DNA of 64,000 nucleotides from Sipunculus nudus (GCA_026874595.1 CM049310.1:4156001-4220000); one strand, 5' to 3'. Positions 34,855 through 47,644 are shown, counted from the first letter of the stretch. The notes: a model not told the origin generated them from the sequence alone. Translations and numbers: made by a program.

Positions 34855-37672
34855 GTTTAGGGACATATTGGCCACCATTGTTATCGGCTGCCGGCCTCAA
34901 ACCGACTATGTCGGCCGCCAGCGGTCAGCGGCAGGCGATTTTGGCCGCCAGCTCAAGTGAGTCACCTACTGGGGAGCCACTGGAGGATCACTCATTCACT
35001 GTCTCGACGAGGTTATGAGTGTATACAGACAGATGGTATGATGTTTAGGGTTCATGTAATGGAGAGGTAAGAGCGGATAAAAATGTGGCAAAATCTAGAC
35101 GAGAGCAGCTGGACATAAAAACGTTTTCTGTTCACAGAAGTGCTGTGCCTCAGGGAGATTCGCGAGTTATTCTAAAGTCGTGCCCAGACCAGCACTGGCT
35201 TCCTCCAAAAGAATGGACTCCTCAAGTGCTTTTTTTTTTTGTGACTGATGCAATGTGGAGTCCATACATTGCCCCTGCAGTTAACTGTGATTATAAGACT
35301 CCTACTCTTGATCAATACTGATGTGCTAGGGCCTAGGCTAGGCTAGGCTATTTCAGTGTTGGTAAAAGCATTCATTTTTCGTGGTGCAAAAAAATGCAAA
35401 ATAATTTTGCGCGACCTTATTATCCCATGAAAAAGTGACAATCGGGTGTAAATGATATATCATTTTCCTTCTAAGGGTATTTTGTAACAAATTTGGATAG
35501 AAAATTATACTTGCCAAGGTATCTGAAACGCTTTACAGTCTAATTTTATAACCCAGATTGAGAATAGGCTTCCCAGATCGCGATCCTTCTGTTCGCCATT
35601 ATCCGGGCAAGCCGTTTTCCAGGGGCTCATAACAAACTGCCTCATTTTAATGTATATATTGACAAAAAATGCAGGAGTTTTTTCAGATAATAAACAAAGG
35701 CCAGATCATTGCCCTAAATGGTGAATTAAAGGAACATAATCAGGAGCAACATTATGCCTATTCTTTCACACTATCAGTTCAGTTTTGCTTTATACAAAAG
35801 TTTCCCAGCAAAACCATCCCAGCACACAGCCTCAGTACCATGCATACGGACGGCCTCAGTACCACACTTTATGGCCCTGCGTGTTGGTAAACACAGTCCA
35901 CGTGTGTCTGTTTACCATAACAACCGGAGGTCTGATTATGAGCCACAAAAGCAGTGTTTCAGCCAACAGGAACATGTATTAGATTTTTTGGGCCAAGTCA
36001 GTCAGGGCATCTCCTGATTGACACCTTTTGGCTCCGCCATGCACATGGCCTAATGCAGAGTGTTTATGTTGACATTTGTGATCGCGCCCGGTCCACTGTT
36101 TTTAACACTTGGTTACAAGAGTAAGCAAATGGTTTCAAGGCAATATTTTTGCAGGTACAGATACATTTTAAAGGGAAGCAACTATTTTTCATGTTAATTC
36201 AAAATGCTTTATAGGTGATTGAACCCCTTAAGCAATCTAACTGATAACAGCTTGTTATAGCTCAAAAAAAAAAAGAAACAGAAACTGAAATCTTGCCATG
36301 ATAAAAATTAAACAAATTTAAGATAAACATGGACTTTTAGGCTGAAGCTGACTATAGGCTACCTGCACAGCAGCTAGTGTGAATAGGCCATACCGCTGAA
36401 TTATATGCATGCATGGTCAGAAGGCCTCATGGTGGTTTGAAAAGCTGCAAGTCAACAAACTGATAATAATACAGTGAGTTTAGGAAGAATTAAGTCAAGT
36501 AAACAACATTTTTGTCTGAAACCGTCGAAATAAACATCCATAAACCATTTGTGAACATAATTTATGTAAATTGTCAGTTATTTAACGTGTTATTCAGTTA
36601 TTATTGTTTGAGGGGGCTTTCTCTCTCTTCCTTGCAACAAGTTTCCATGATGTTAATATAATTCAAGGTCAGGTCCCATGACAATAACACTCCATACACA
36701 ACTGTGAGATTTAACATATATCCATTGATAAATGTTCAGTACATCTATATGTATTGTATATTTGACCACTTGAAAACATTACTGTTCTATTCTCAGCACT
36801 ATTTTGCACCAAGGAAGTGAAAATGTGAATATAATACTATATTATTAATAGTGCACAGGCCTAACCCATTATACAGGACTGCCATCAAATGCAAGATGTC
36901 TACCTGGCTGTTAATGCTTCAGTTCTCTCTGGACAAATAAATCAGTTATTGATTTAACAGGTGCTTCATGCTTTCCAGAATGGTTAATTTATATTACAGG
37001 CCTTTCAACATACAACATTTTGTGAACATTGGTATGTTTAAACCATAGGAAATATTTTTATTCAATTTCCTTTCTAAGAGTAACAGATCATATTGTGCTA
37101 TAACCCCAGTTAGCCCTTTGGTGGGCTGTCAGCGGCTAGCACAGGGTGAGTCTAGTCAACTGTATCAGCCTTGGAGAGCACAATTTTGACCACAGGGCCA
37201 CTCATCACTTAGTGCATAAAAGCCTGTCAGTAAAAACTACCTATTTCTGGCTCCGTTTGCCTTCTTCTACATATAAAGAACTCTTAGGGGGACTTTTCAT
37301 TATAATTTCAAGAAACTTTCATTTAACTTGAATTTTTAGTGCTGCTAGTATTTTACTTTTGTTTCTGCCATTTCTATAGCTTTAGTAGAAGTGTCACAGG
37401 TATTTCTTTTTAATATTATGTTTATGACTTGCACGTATATTTAAAACTCCACCTCACACATACCCGCAAACTCCCTCAAACAGACACGGGCTATTTACAT
37501 TGCCCTTTATATGCCCTTTTTGTGGTTGACTACACAAGGTCAATACTCAGTCTGCAATTCACTTGAGTTTGTGGCCTAAATCACCTGCCTCCGGGCGTTA
37601 GTGGCTGACATGGTCGGTTAGAGGCCGGCAGTTGATATCAACTGCGGCCGATATGTCCCTATACCTGTGCGA
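34855..37672. mobile_element. Possible DNA transposon bounded by about 115-bp inverted repeats
   Basis: The reverse complement of 34855-34972 matches 37558-37672 in order: TCACTTGAG, GGCC(A/T)AAATC, CTGCC, GGC.GACAT, GTCGGTT.GAGGCCGGCAG, ATATGTCCCTA. The match is imperfect but extends across the block. No transposase frame is visible between them, so it would be non-autonomous. Two independent inverted insertions are the alternative. Confidence 0.4.
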
Positions 37673-38039
37673 GGATGGTGGTATCTGAGGGCCCCTGTAG
37701 CATGATACATAACTTGCACGCTGAAAGTCACAATGACCCTTAATAAAATCATGCTGACATATCTGTGGCAGATTTTCAAAGATAACCATGCAGTTGAAAC
37801 CTTTATATATATAATATGACCAGTGAAGTCCCAAATCATGAACATATTCAGTTTCCGGCACAGGCACTGTTTTCGCAAACTTTCATAAAATAATTTGCAA
37901 AGACATTTGGCCTCAATGACATTTCAGGAATCTAATCCTGTCAGAGATATACAATCAAAAAGTAACCTACAGCACAGTCAAAACAGAACCTAGCTTGCAC
38001 AGCCAACAATTGTCTGATGGCAAGTTGACCTTTAATGCG

Positions 38040-38245
38040 GATGGATTGATTGTTTTATTATAAATACCAAATTTGTACATGTCAGACTAATTACTGGGTT
38101 CAGTATTTTAGGCACTAGTATACAGCAGATTTCAAGATAATTAAGTAAGTACATGAAATAATCAATTGATAATAGATCATCGGTCATTTTATTTTACAAT
38201 CATCAATTATGATTTAAAAACCAATTCCTACCACTAGCACATATA
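38040..38245 (-). repeat. Inverted copy of the 24740-25260 dispersed repeat
   Basis: On the minus strand it shows GTGGTAGGAATTGG, GACCGATGATC, CTGTATACTAGTGCCTAAAAT, GAACCCAGTAATTAG and TGACATGTACA in the same order as the left-hand copy. Confidence 0.6.
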
Positions 38246-38488
38246 CCATCAGAAGAAATGCTGTTAGCAGGGATAACACTATATATAATGTATTGGTCTG
38301 GCATTAATTTTAAATCAATAATTTTGCAATGCAGACAAACATTGCAGCCCATTTTGTGATTTGACAGGTTTATTGAGGCACAAATCAAAACTGTGACTGT
38401 GCGAGACTGATGTACTTCAATTTTTCATCACACTCATTTCACAATTTATCACAAAAAGGGACAAATTATGAATCTTCTTTTCATGCAG

Positions 38489-38532
38489 AAAGTGCTGGGA
38501 GAAGTACTGAGTCATTCAAGATGCAGGCGGCC
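38489..38532 (+). other. DR1 5' untranslated sequence after a 3' splice site
   Basis: TTCTTTTCATGCAG ending at 38488 is a good 3' splice site, so a 5' UTR exon probably lies upstream. It cannot be placed from sequence. Confidence 0.45.
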
Positions 38533-38749
38533 ATGGCAGAGACACGAGAGGATGATGAGTTGAGCATACCACGTGCAGCACTCAACAAGATGATAAAGGA
38601 GCTGGTCCCGAATGTCAGGGTCGCGACTGATGCCAGGGAGCTCATTCTGAACTGTTGCACAGAATTCATACACTTGATATCCTCAGAGGCCAATGATATT
38701 TGTAACAAGCAACAAAAGAAAACTATATCACCGGAGCATATTTTAGCTG
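38533..38749 (+). CDS. DR1: DR1 exon 1
   Basis: 72 codons plus one base. It encodes most of the histone fold and ends at donor GTAAGT within the codon for Ala in EHILA-A. Confidence 0.95.
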
Positions 38750-40577
38750 GTAAGTTTTATTTTTCTATCACTGGCAAGGTTCGTTTATTTATCTCCTGTG
38801 AGTTTTATGTATTAATCTCAGGAAAGTTTAATTCATTTATCCCAGGTAAGTTTTATTCATTTATCTCAAATAAGTTTCATTTTATCTCTGGAAAACTTTA
38901 ATTATTTCAGGAAAGTTTTATTTATTTATCTCAGGAAAGTTTTATTTATTGCTGCTAAGTTTATTGATCACTGCTAAGTTATATCTATCTATCCCAGGTA
39001 AGTTTTATTTATTTATCTCCGTCTTTCTCAGAATAATTTATTTATATATCTCCTGCAAGAACAGGTTTCAGTGGTGATGTATATAGCTATGTAATAATTA
39101 AGCCTCACCAACTTGAGCATCACAATAATGATATAATAATCAGAGTGTTATGAGAATTTAAAGTGTTTTGCTTTGTTGTCTTGAGTGTAAATTTTCCAGA
39201 AAAAAGGCTATTTTCCTTTGATATCAATCATCATTAAGAGTGCAAATGATGTGAATGTGAAAAACTTCCTATAGTTCTTCATAATGTATTTCAGCCCTGG
39301 ACAGTCTGGGTTTTAGCAGTTACAGAGAAGATGCACAGCAGGTGTTACAGGAAGCCAAGGCTGCTGCAGCCAAGCGCAGGCGTGCCAGCAACAAGCTGGA
39401 AAACCTGGGTATCCCTGAGGAGGAACTGCTGCGTCAGCAACAGGAGCTGTTTGCCAAGGTAATGTCGCTTTTCTGGTAGTGGTCATGACCATATTTTATA
39501 TAGGTCTTTTCCTCTTCCCCACATAAATTTGAAAAAGAACTGTCATATATCTTATAAATTGTTTTATCTGTAGCGGCATGACCATTAGAAGGTAATATCC
39601 CAAACCTCCAGTCCGGCTTACAACTGTGCCATGAGCAACTTTGATAAACAAGAGCACACTTATGAAAAAGTAGGATAATAGTAGAAATGGAAATACAGAA
39701 AAAGTACAAAAAACTGAAGGAAAAGTATATACTTTTTCTGGATGATTGTGGAATCTAAAACTGATATTTCTGAGAATATGTTTCAAAGTTCTCATTTGAC
39801 CCAGGTCAGATCTGTTTTACCCAACCCAGTGGGTAAAATTTGGCTTAAAGTATTTTACCCAGGTTTTAAGTGCGTTTAACCCAGGTTTGGCCCAGGTTTT
39901 TTCCCATGTTTATATACTTTTATAACTAAGGCTTAATTTCTTTCTGATAGGTCAGCAGAAGTTACACCCACATTTTGTGAATTTTGGTAGCAATCCAAGT
40001 AGCTCTGACCACATCAACCCTGTCTAAAAGAGCCCTTTTCCACTTACGCTTAATCTCATGTTTGGCTGTGCAGAATACATTGCTCTTATCAATAGGAATG
40101 AAGGGGGAAACTAGGAATCATGGGAAATACAGGGTGAAACCAATCGCCCAGTCCAGGTTTTACATGGGTAAAACACAGGTTGTACTGGCGTGCATGGTAA
40201 AACGTGCAAACCTTGGTATATTTAATCAAATTTTACACGAGGCTCAGTTTAAACATTTTTGTGGTCACATACACTGCTTTTAAATTACTCTCACCTGGTT
40301 GCTTATAACACAAGTACAATACATTTTTAAACTACATGCAGAAAAGCAAACAAGAAATAGGTATTCTTTAAGAAAAAGTAAGAAATATAAAATGGACAAA
40401 AAATATGGTGGTGGGATTCCTTACAGCCTGGTTTAACCGTTTCAGGCACGGCAGGAGCAAGCAGTGCTGGAGCAGCAACAGTGGCAACAGATGCAGCAAG
40501 CAGCACAGATGGCTGCAGCACAGCAACCCCAGCCCTCAAATCCTCAGCAAGAAGATGAGGAAGACTATAACTGCTAG
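38533..40577 (+). CDS. DR1: DR1 / NC2-beta, TBP-associated transcription repressor subunit
   Basis: Three coding exons (38533-38749, 39295-39458, 40446-40577) join in phases 1 and 0 to give 170 residues; the vertebrate protein has about 176. Residues 10-75 form the histone fold (SIPRAALNKMIKELVPNVRV, then NCCTEFIHLISSEAN and KKTISPEHI). LENLGIPEEELLRQQQELFAK is the conserved linker, followed by a Gln/Ala-rich, acidic tail. DR1 pairs with DRAP1 (NC2-alpha) through the histone fold; the dimer binds TBP on promoter DNA in the nucleus and blocks TFIIA and TFIIB entry. I chose the second in-frame ATG because its context GCGGCCATGG is near perfect and it gives the usual N-terminal length. The upstream ATG at 38521 would add four residues. 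All borders are GT-AG and nothing is broken. Confidence 0.97.
38750..39050 (+). repeat. Degenerate 30-bp repeats copying the DR1 intron 1 donor
   Basis: About ten units resembling GGTAAGTTTTATTTATTTAT followed by CTC, starting at the true donor (38750). Several end in CTCAG or CCCAG followed directly by GTAAGT or GAAAGT. If read as protein, the unit gives a period of ten residues (GKFYSFI-like), so intron retention would add a repetitive tail. Confidence 0.8.
39295..39458 (+). CDS. DR1: DR1 exon 2
   Basis: 164 bases, phase 1 in and phase 0 out, from ALDSLGFSSY through the basic KRRRASNK stretch to LRQQQELFAK. Confidence 0.95.
39459..40445. other. DR1 intron 2
   Basis: It contains repeated ACCCAGGTTT motifs between about 39800 and 40210, including a hairpin with 9-bp arms (TTTTACCCA ... 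TGGGTAAAA), probably an old repeat. No exon is seen. Confidence 0.5.
40446..40577 (+). CDS. DR1: DR1 exon 3
   Basis: 43 codons plus TAG. It is Gln/Ala-rich and ends in an acidic stretch (QQEDEEDYNC). Confidence 0.95.
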   Translation, partial: ARQEQAVLEQQQWQQMQQAAQMAAAQQPQPSNPQQEDEEDYNC

Positions 40578-42300
40578 CTACACCTTTTCACTTCCTAGGT
40601 TATTCAGAAAGGTCAGGACTGAACATTGGACTCATTCTCCACACCGGGGATCTTACAGCTGGAGATTGTGATGGACCTTGTATATTAGTATGCAGCAATA
40701 TGTCTCAGGAGTGGATACAGTGTAACATCATAATATTGTCACATCAGAATTTTAAAGCTGCAACAACAGATCTATTGAATCTTTCCGACAGTGATGATAA
40801 GGAGAACAAGGACAGTTTTTGCACATTTTGTGATCATAATTTATTGATAGTACGCTAGATGGAAGCATTAGTCATTGTGTAAAAAGTCGTGTTGCACACA
40901 CAAGTCAGGTCCCAGCTATGATTGTGCTCAAAGCCTATGTCAGTACTTGGTAATTATCTTTAAACAGCTAATCAGTTCAATGGAATGGGCCATTCCATGA
41001 TTCATTAAAATTAAATGTGGAGAACGGGAATTTTATTAAACCAATAAAACAGAGGGACACATACAGACTTTGACTTAGAGAAACCATATCATGAGTGGAC
41101 GGTCACAGTACCCATCATATCCTTGGATAATTTACCGTTACAATCCTAACATGCAATATCCAGAGCCAATAACCGAGTGTTCAGTTACAGATCTTTCCAA
41201 CATTTGGTCCGTTGTGGGTGATGTTTTTATTCCAGTTTCCTTTATAAATAAAATATTCTTTTATAGTATTTGTCTTAACTCCAATTAGTTTTAATAACAC
41301 CTATTAAAGATTTCAAATCTTAAAAGATCATTCTTGTCTTATAGTGTTAATAAATCATAACTATCAAAGGTATCTTATTTTATTTTACTCCACTAGAAAA
41401 CCTTGTACCTGACATATTTGTTGTGACTTTGCAACGTGTATGCTAAAACGGAACCGGATGTAGACAGGATTATCGGCATTTACCATAAACTTTGCCATTT
41501 TGAACGGCTATTTCGTCATTTTCAAACCTGGTGTAGTATGAGCTTGGGAAAACAACAACAAGTCGTGTAGGACAAAACAGGCATTTTAGACCACGCATTA
41601 TTCGGTTGGTTTAAAACTTGCATAGGACAGGTAGATATGATGTCCCCATTGATCTTTCACATTTTGTGAGTACAGGACAATGGGTTATATTTGTCTCGTG
41701 AGTGCAATGCACTCATTGGAGCCTCTTTAAAAGTTAATGTCGACTTTAGAACCCTTCTCAAGTTAAAAAATTCAAGGGATGTCCTGTAACCAAAATTGAT
41801 CCGTGATTCATGATCAGCCATGTTTCCGTATAATTTTAAGGTTCACCCTTTATTAGACTGATATTGTTATTTTTAAGAAGATATTAAGTTTCTGGACCAT
41901 ATTAGTTAACATGTGGATTGTATAAATAAATGTCACATGTATTGCATGGATTGTAATTAATGTTTGTACTACACAGATGTAAAATAAATCCAGATCATTT
42001 TGTGTAAGCTGCGAGTTGCTGTGTTTAATTCATATTTTGAGACTGGGTGGTCATATATAAAATTTATGATCAGGACATAGATAGGCTAGGGTATAATTAT
42101 GAAATATTAATGTTTGACAAGAATTTGAAAAATATAAAAATAAAAGTAACTTTGATAAATGGTACAGCACATTGAACATGTTTTAAGATTAACTGTTAGT
42201 CTGTATCCGCCAAAACAGTTTTGCAGATACTATGTTTTCATGTGGATTTGGTGACGCTCAGCCGACTGACATGTTGATAATATGTCCTTGCACAGACAAC
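40578..42300 (+). other. DR1 3' UTR and downstream sequence
   Basis: AATAAA signals occur at 41043-41048, 41247-41252, about 41346 and about 41982, so alternative 3' ends are possible. No other gene is visible. Confidence 0.5.
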
Positions 42301-42309
42301 AAATTAAGA

Positions 42310-44862
42310 TAGGTGGCATCATTGTTCATGCATATTAGCTTAATTTCACAACAAATTTGATGACAATCCAACCAGTCTTTCATGAGGAATCTGGCAATTT
42401 GTGTGTATTTTGCATTGTTTCTCAGGTGCTCCAACATACCCCAAAACTCTGAGAATACAGGTCTCTGTGACCCAATTTCAGGTTTCTGGGGAGAACTTTT
42501 GAGGAGCTCTCAGGATGTCAAGTTAGAAGATTCTGGGCCCCATGGTTATTATTTGTGCCCTACTTTGGTATTGAATTTTCAATTATTCTGAGGGGTGCTT
42601 ATAAGCCCCATAACTCAGAAAATATGGGTAACAGAGACCTTTATTCACGTTTCCAAGGAGACTTTTCACAGATCTCCCTGGATGTCTATTTGAAGATTCT
42701 AGGACCAATGGTTACAATTTGAGCCCTGTTAAGGGACAACCACATCTTTGGAGGTCTCATAAATAGAGAAATAAATTGTGTTAAAATTTTTAAAAAAATT
42801 TAGGTTGTGCCACCATTCCGCAAGAACTGATGAAACACGTAATCCATGATGAATATGCATGCAAAGAATAATGCCGAACAATGCACTAGTTGTTCAGATA
42901 CCAGAGCTTTTGTATGAAATTTTTAGTTATTCTGGGAGGTACATCTAAACCCTCGGAGGATATGGGTAACAGAGACCTAATTTCAGGTTTCCATTGAGTT
43001 TTTTATGGACCTCCCAGGATGTCAAGAAAGAAGATTCCAGGTCAAATAGTTATGATTTGTGCCCTTTTAACAGAAGAAAACATCTTTTAAGGTCTCAAAA
43101 TAGATAAAAAAAAAATAGTAAAAATTTGAAGAAATATAGGTGGTGCCACCAGTTTGCAGAAACTGATGAAACACTCCATGATCAATATCCATGCAAAAAA
43201 ATAATGGTGATCAATGCATTAGTTGTTTAGATACTTGAGCTTTTGTATCAAATTTTCTATTATTCCTGGGAGGGGGGACTTGGAAACCCCATATCTCACA
43301 GGTTTTAGGTAACAGAGACCTAATTCCAGGTTTCCAAGGAGACTTTTTCATAGGCCCCCCTGCATGTCGAGACAGAAGATTCTACGTCCAGTCATTAAGA
43401 TTTGTGCATTGTTAACAGATGTGGCATCTTTTAAGGTCTCAAAAAATAGAGAAAAAAAAAAAGGTAAAAAATCGAAAAATACAGATGGTGCCACCATTCT
43501 GCAGACACTGATGTAACACCCCTTGATCAATATCCATGCAAAGAATCATGGTAATCAATGCATTAGTTGTTCAGATACTTGAGCTTTTGTATCAAATTTT
43601 TCATTATTCTGGGGGGTACTTTGGAATCTCATAGCTTGAAGAATATGGGTAACAGAGACCTAATTTCAGGTTTCCAAGAAGACTTTTTATGGACCTCTCT
43701 GGATGTAAAGTGAGAAGATTCCAGGTCCAGCGGTTATGATTTGTGCCCTGTTTACAGATGACGGCATCTTTTGAGGTCTCAAAAATAGAGAAAAAATTGT
43801 AAAAAATAAAAAAAATACAGGTGGCGCCAACGGTCTGCAGAAACTGATGAAACACTCAATGATCAATATTCACGTGGAGAATCATGGTGATCAATGCATT
43901 AGTTGTTCAGAAATTTGAGATTTTGTATCAAATTTTTCATTATTCTGGGGGGGGGGGGGGGTACTTCGGTAGCCCATAACTTGAAGAATATTGGTAACAG
44001 AGACCTAATTCCAGGTTTCCGAGAAGACTTAATGGACCTCTCTGGATGTAAAGTGAGAAGATTCCAGGTACAATGGTTATGATTTTGGCCCTGTTAACAG
44101 ATGACGGCATCTTTTGAGGTCTCAAAAATAGAGAAAAAAAATGATAAAAACGAAAAAATACAGAAAAATTCAGGTGGCGCCACCGGTCTGCAGAAACTGA
44201 TGAACACTCAATGATCAATATTCATGTAAAGAATCATGGTGATCAATGCATTAGTTGTTCAGAAATTTGAGCTTTTGTATCAAATTTTTCATTATTCTGG
44301 GGGGTACTTCGGAGCTCCATAGCTTGAAGAATTTGGGTAACAGAGACCTAATTCAAAGTTTCATAGAAGACTTTTCATGGATCTCTCTGGATGTAAAGTG
44401 AGAAGTTCCAGGTCCAACGGTTATGATTTGTGCCCTGTTAACAGATGACGGCATCTTTCGAGGTCTCAAAAATAGAGAAAAAAATCATTAAAAAATCAAG
44501 AAAAAAAACAGGTGGCGCCACCAGTCTGCAGAAACTGATGAAACACTCAATGATCAATATTCATGTAAAGAATCATGGTGATCAATGCATTAGTTGTTCA
44601 GAAATTTGAGATTTTGTATCAAATTTTTCATTATTCTGGGGGGTACTTTGGAGCCCCATAGCTTGTAGAATACGGGTAACAGAGACCTAATTCCAGGTTT
44701 CCAAGGAGATTTTCCATGGACCTCTCTGGATGTAAAGTAAAGAGATTCCAGGTACAGTGGTTACGATTTGTGCCTTGTTAAAGGACAGACGGCCGGATGG
44801 CTTGCCGGACAAAGGGTGATCGCTATAGCTTAGATGACTTACAGTCAGCTGAGCTAAGAAAA
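42310..44862 (+). repeat. Family A tandem array (about 340-bp monomers), copy 1
   Basis: The marker CTGCAGAAACTGATGAAAC (with variants) recurs near 42826, 43154, 43499, 43835, 44188 and 44526, giving periods of 330-353 bases. Each unit runs from GGTGGCGCCACCAGTCTGCA through a CATTATTCTGGGGGGTACTT block to an A-rich end. The array closes with the shared 3' end (GTGATCGCTATAGCTTAGAT ... GTCAGCTGAGCTAA). Short frames of 60-90 codons here are repeat shadows. Confidence 0.9.
43947..43961. repeat. Poly(G) tract in a family A monomer
   Basis: Fifteen consecutive G, where other monomers have six. Confidence 0.9.
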
Positions 44863-45590
44863 GTGGCGCCACCTGCAATCGTTTTTGTGCAGTATGAATC
44901 TGGGTGTCTTAGTAATAACAGCACATATCTCAGGAGTGGTTCAATGTATTAAGCTACAATTTTGCATGTCCATAGATCTTGGATCTCTTCATCTCATTCT
45001 TGAGACTGATTGCACCACCTTCCATGATTTTCATGGTGTCCATCCATGCATTTGTCATCTGTTCATCTTTGTGATTGGTTCAATGTATTGGGATGAAATT
45101 GTGCATATCCAAAATATCTGATACCTCCATCTTGTACTCAAGTTTGGTGGCGCCATCTGCAATCATTTTTGCATGGCGTCCGTGTATACGTTTGGGTGAA
45201 AATTACTCATATCTCAACAAGAGTGATTCAATGTATTGGTCTGAAATTGGCATGTCCATTCATCTTGGAGAGTTTTCGCATAGTCTTGACAGGTGGCACC
45301 ACCTACCTTCCTGGTTTTTGTAGAAAACATTGAGGCCCTTTCCCCGGAAGAAGCTTTCTGTATTGGTCTGAAATTGTGTATGTCCATAGATCTTGGATAC
45401 CTAGTATTCAAGACTGTTGGTGCCATCTGCAATTATTTTTTGGTGTAGTGTCTATCTGTCTGTTTGCTTTGTGTAAAAATCCCTCATCTCAGGAATGATG
45501 TATGTATAAGCCTGAAATTTTGCATGTTTTAGATAGCTTTGTTGTAGACCAGACAAATGGCGCCACCTGTGGTTCCATTTTTAGCTCAGC
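44863..45590 (-). repeat. Family D repeats, minus orientation
   Basis: Units of about 150-170 bases (GGTGGCGCCATCTGCAATCA, CATATCTCAGGAGTGGTTC, TTTTGCATGTCCATAGATCT) are the reverse-complement counterpart of the D array at 57683-59850. They abut the end of family A on the left. Confidence 0.6.
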
Positions 45591-46230
45591 TGACTATAAG
45601 TCATCTGAGCTATAGTTGTGGTCCTTTGTCTAAACAGGGCACGTTTTAAAACCGTTGGACCTACAAATCCAAAATTTTGCATACTATTAGATGTCCCCAA
45701 AATCTCATACCATACCAAAAATTGAGTCATTAGGACTTCATTCCTTCGAGATATTAAGGAAAAACCTCAGTTTTTCATAAAAAGCCATTGTTACACTTCA
45801 AGGCTGCCTAATATCAAAACCACTGATCTGTTTTTGATCGTTATGGGCCCAAATATAATGCAATTTTTAAAAAATCAGGAAATATATTTACTCACCTAAC
45901 ATGAGAATTGCTGAAGCTGGAGATTTTTTTTCAGGAATATAACTTTATTTAATCAAGATTCAATTGTTTATCAAATATTACATCTTAATTTTGCAAATTT
46001 TTTAAGTTATTAGCATAAATAAAAAATCAGTACCTTAAATTTTGTCCAACTTGGCAATGGCACGTTTTTTCCCTGTAAGCACTGTTGATTTAATTTTCAC
46101 AGCATATATACATAAGGATTTAATCTTTTAAAATCTGAAATTTCAAAGGAATTGATTGAAAAGAGTAGCTTTTATTCAAGTTTTCATACACCATGTCACG
46201 TGTTGTTTACAGCTAGCCCACCTAGTAGTA
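45582..46230 (-). repeat. Family B element, minus orientation
   Basis: It begins with the reverse complement of the shared 3' hairpin (TTAGCTCAGCTGACTATAAG) and then matches the reverse complement of 54040-54790: AGATGTCCCCAA, AAGGAAAAACCTCA, CTGCCTAATATCAAAACCAC. It is therefore an inverted relative of the elements in DARS2 intron 3. Confidence 0.65.
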
Positions 46231-47644
46231 CAGCCTTCACTTGCATTATGTAACCACCCCAGGCAGCTTGCCTTGGCTAAGCTTGGCCACTACTAGCAGG
46301 CTTTCCCTCTGCTCTTAACCCCCCCCCCAAGATGGTGCATTAACTAGATGAATGTTATAATTTTCTGTATTTTATTTTATTTTTGGCTATGCTAAATTTC
46401 AGATTTTGTATTGTACCACCAGGGTTACAATGATTAAAGTGCACATTTAATTGTGTCCACAAAGTGGTGTATTGCTATGAAAGTGTTGATGTTCTTAAGA
46501 TAAGTAATTCCTTACTTCAGAAGAGTAAAAACTTCACCAGATGTGAAATTGACTATTAATTGCAGTAAAAAAATATAGCTGAGATTGTAATTAGCATAAT
46601 GATGTTGTTTGTCCCTCATTCAGCCATCAGTGTGTATACTTTATTTGAAAATATGTTTTTATTTGATCAAATTTACTGAATTTATTGTTTTATTTCGGTG
46701 AATAAAATTAAGCATGCACGGAAAACTTCAATGTGCAAAACTTTTTAATAGTGATTCAAGGAATAATCTTGTAGATGCCATGTTGTGGCATTATTTTCTT
46801 TTAAATTCAGTTTAAACATTTGAGATTTAAAAATAATAAAATATATGTGTATGCATAACATGACCCAATATGAGTTACATTCTGGATATATAATGATTGC
46901 AACTTAGAATTTTAATATTTTAACTTATATTTTCAGTTTTTTATTACAAATTTATAAAACTTGTAAATAAAAAAATGAACCAGATAAAAACTATTAATGG
47001 AAAAAGTGGATATGTTAAAAATAGGCTTATATATAAGCTTAAATGCATTATTCCCTTGAAAGTGAAATAAAGGTATAAGTCTATTCTGTCCACTTGCCAG
47101 TCCATCTGTAAATTTTTCATATGCATCCCAGTATCTCAAAACTTTTACTGTTTTTCTTCATGACAGTCTTGTCAGAGTATTAGTTTGCAATCATATATTT
47201 AGAACTTTACTATAACCAAGTAGGAGGGCCCCTTTCCTCTTAGCTTCTCATTTGCTTAGATAAATGAGAAACATTACAATAGAATATTTTGCATTTGCAA
47301 AAATTCAAACTTAAGCTGAGCCGCGTGACCCATGGGTCCCTTGTTACAGATGCCCTTTTTCTCAGTAGTGGATTGGTGTCTCAGCCTGAAATTTTACATG
47401 GTGGATATATCTGTAGTTCAAAATTGCACAAGTATGATGGGTCTGATGCCACAATTGTGGAGTTATGTTATGATAGGAACATTCAACGTCTAACTTTACC
47501 AATGCATGGGCACATAGTCACTTGTTGACTGCCTGTTTTCTAGTTTTAATCTGTATGGCATGGAAAACAGTGCAGCAGTGATTGCTGGCATGGGCCTTGT
47601 TTGCAGAGAAATGTGAGGGGAATGTACAGCCGTAAATGTTTATG
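46231..47644. other. AT-rich intergenic sequence
   Basis: No gene. Near 47318-47345 lies a reversed terminal motif (GCGTGACCCATGGGTCCCTT), related to the 5' ends of the mobile elements and to 52232-52260. Confidence 0.5.

Larger units (their letters stand above)
33306..38488. other. Region between KAP copy 3 and DR1
   Basis: It holds a 21-base G run (33714-33734), one candidate exon (34684-34767), a pair of inverted repeats about 2.6 kb apart and an inverted copy of the 24740-25260 repeat. No complete gene is visible. A 78-codon frame at 35085-35321 starts with GTG and is not supported. Confidence 0.5.

Noticed and set aside
35085-35321. 78-codon frame inside the 34855-37672 inverted-repeat element
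   Set aside because: It starts with GTG and has no similarity I recognise to a transposase or other protein. An isolated frame of this length is not enough.
42382-44878. Many 60-92-codon frames in the family A array, and similar ones at 59688-62227
   Set aside because: They repeat with the monomer, drift out of frame between monomers and have no known domain.
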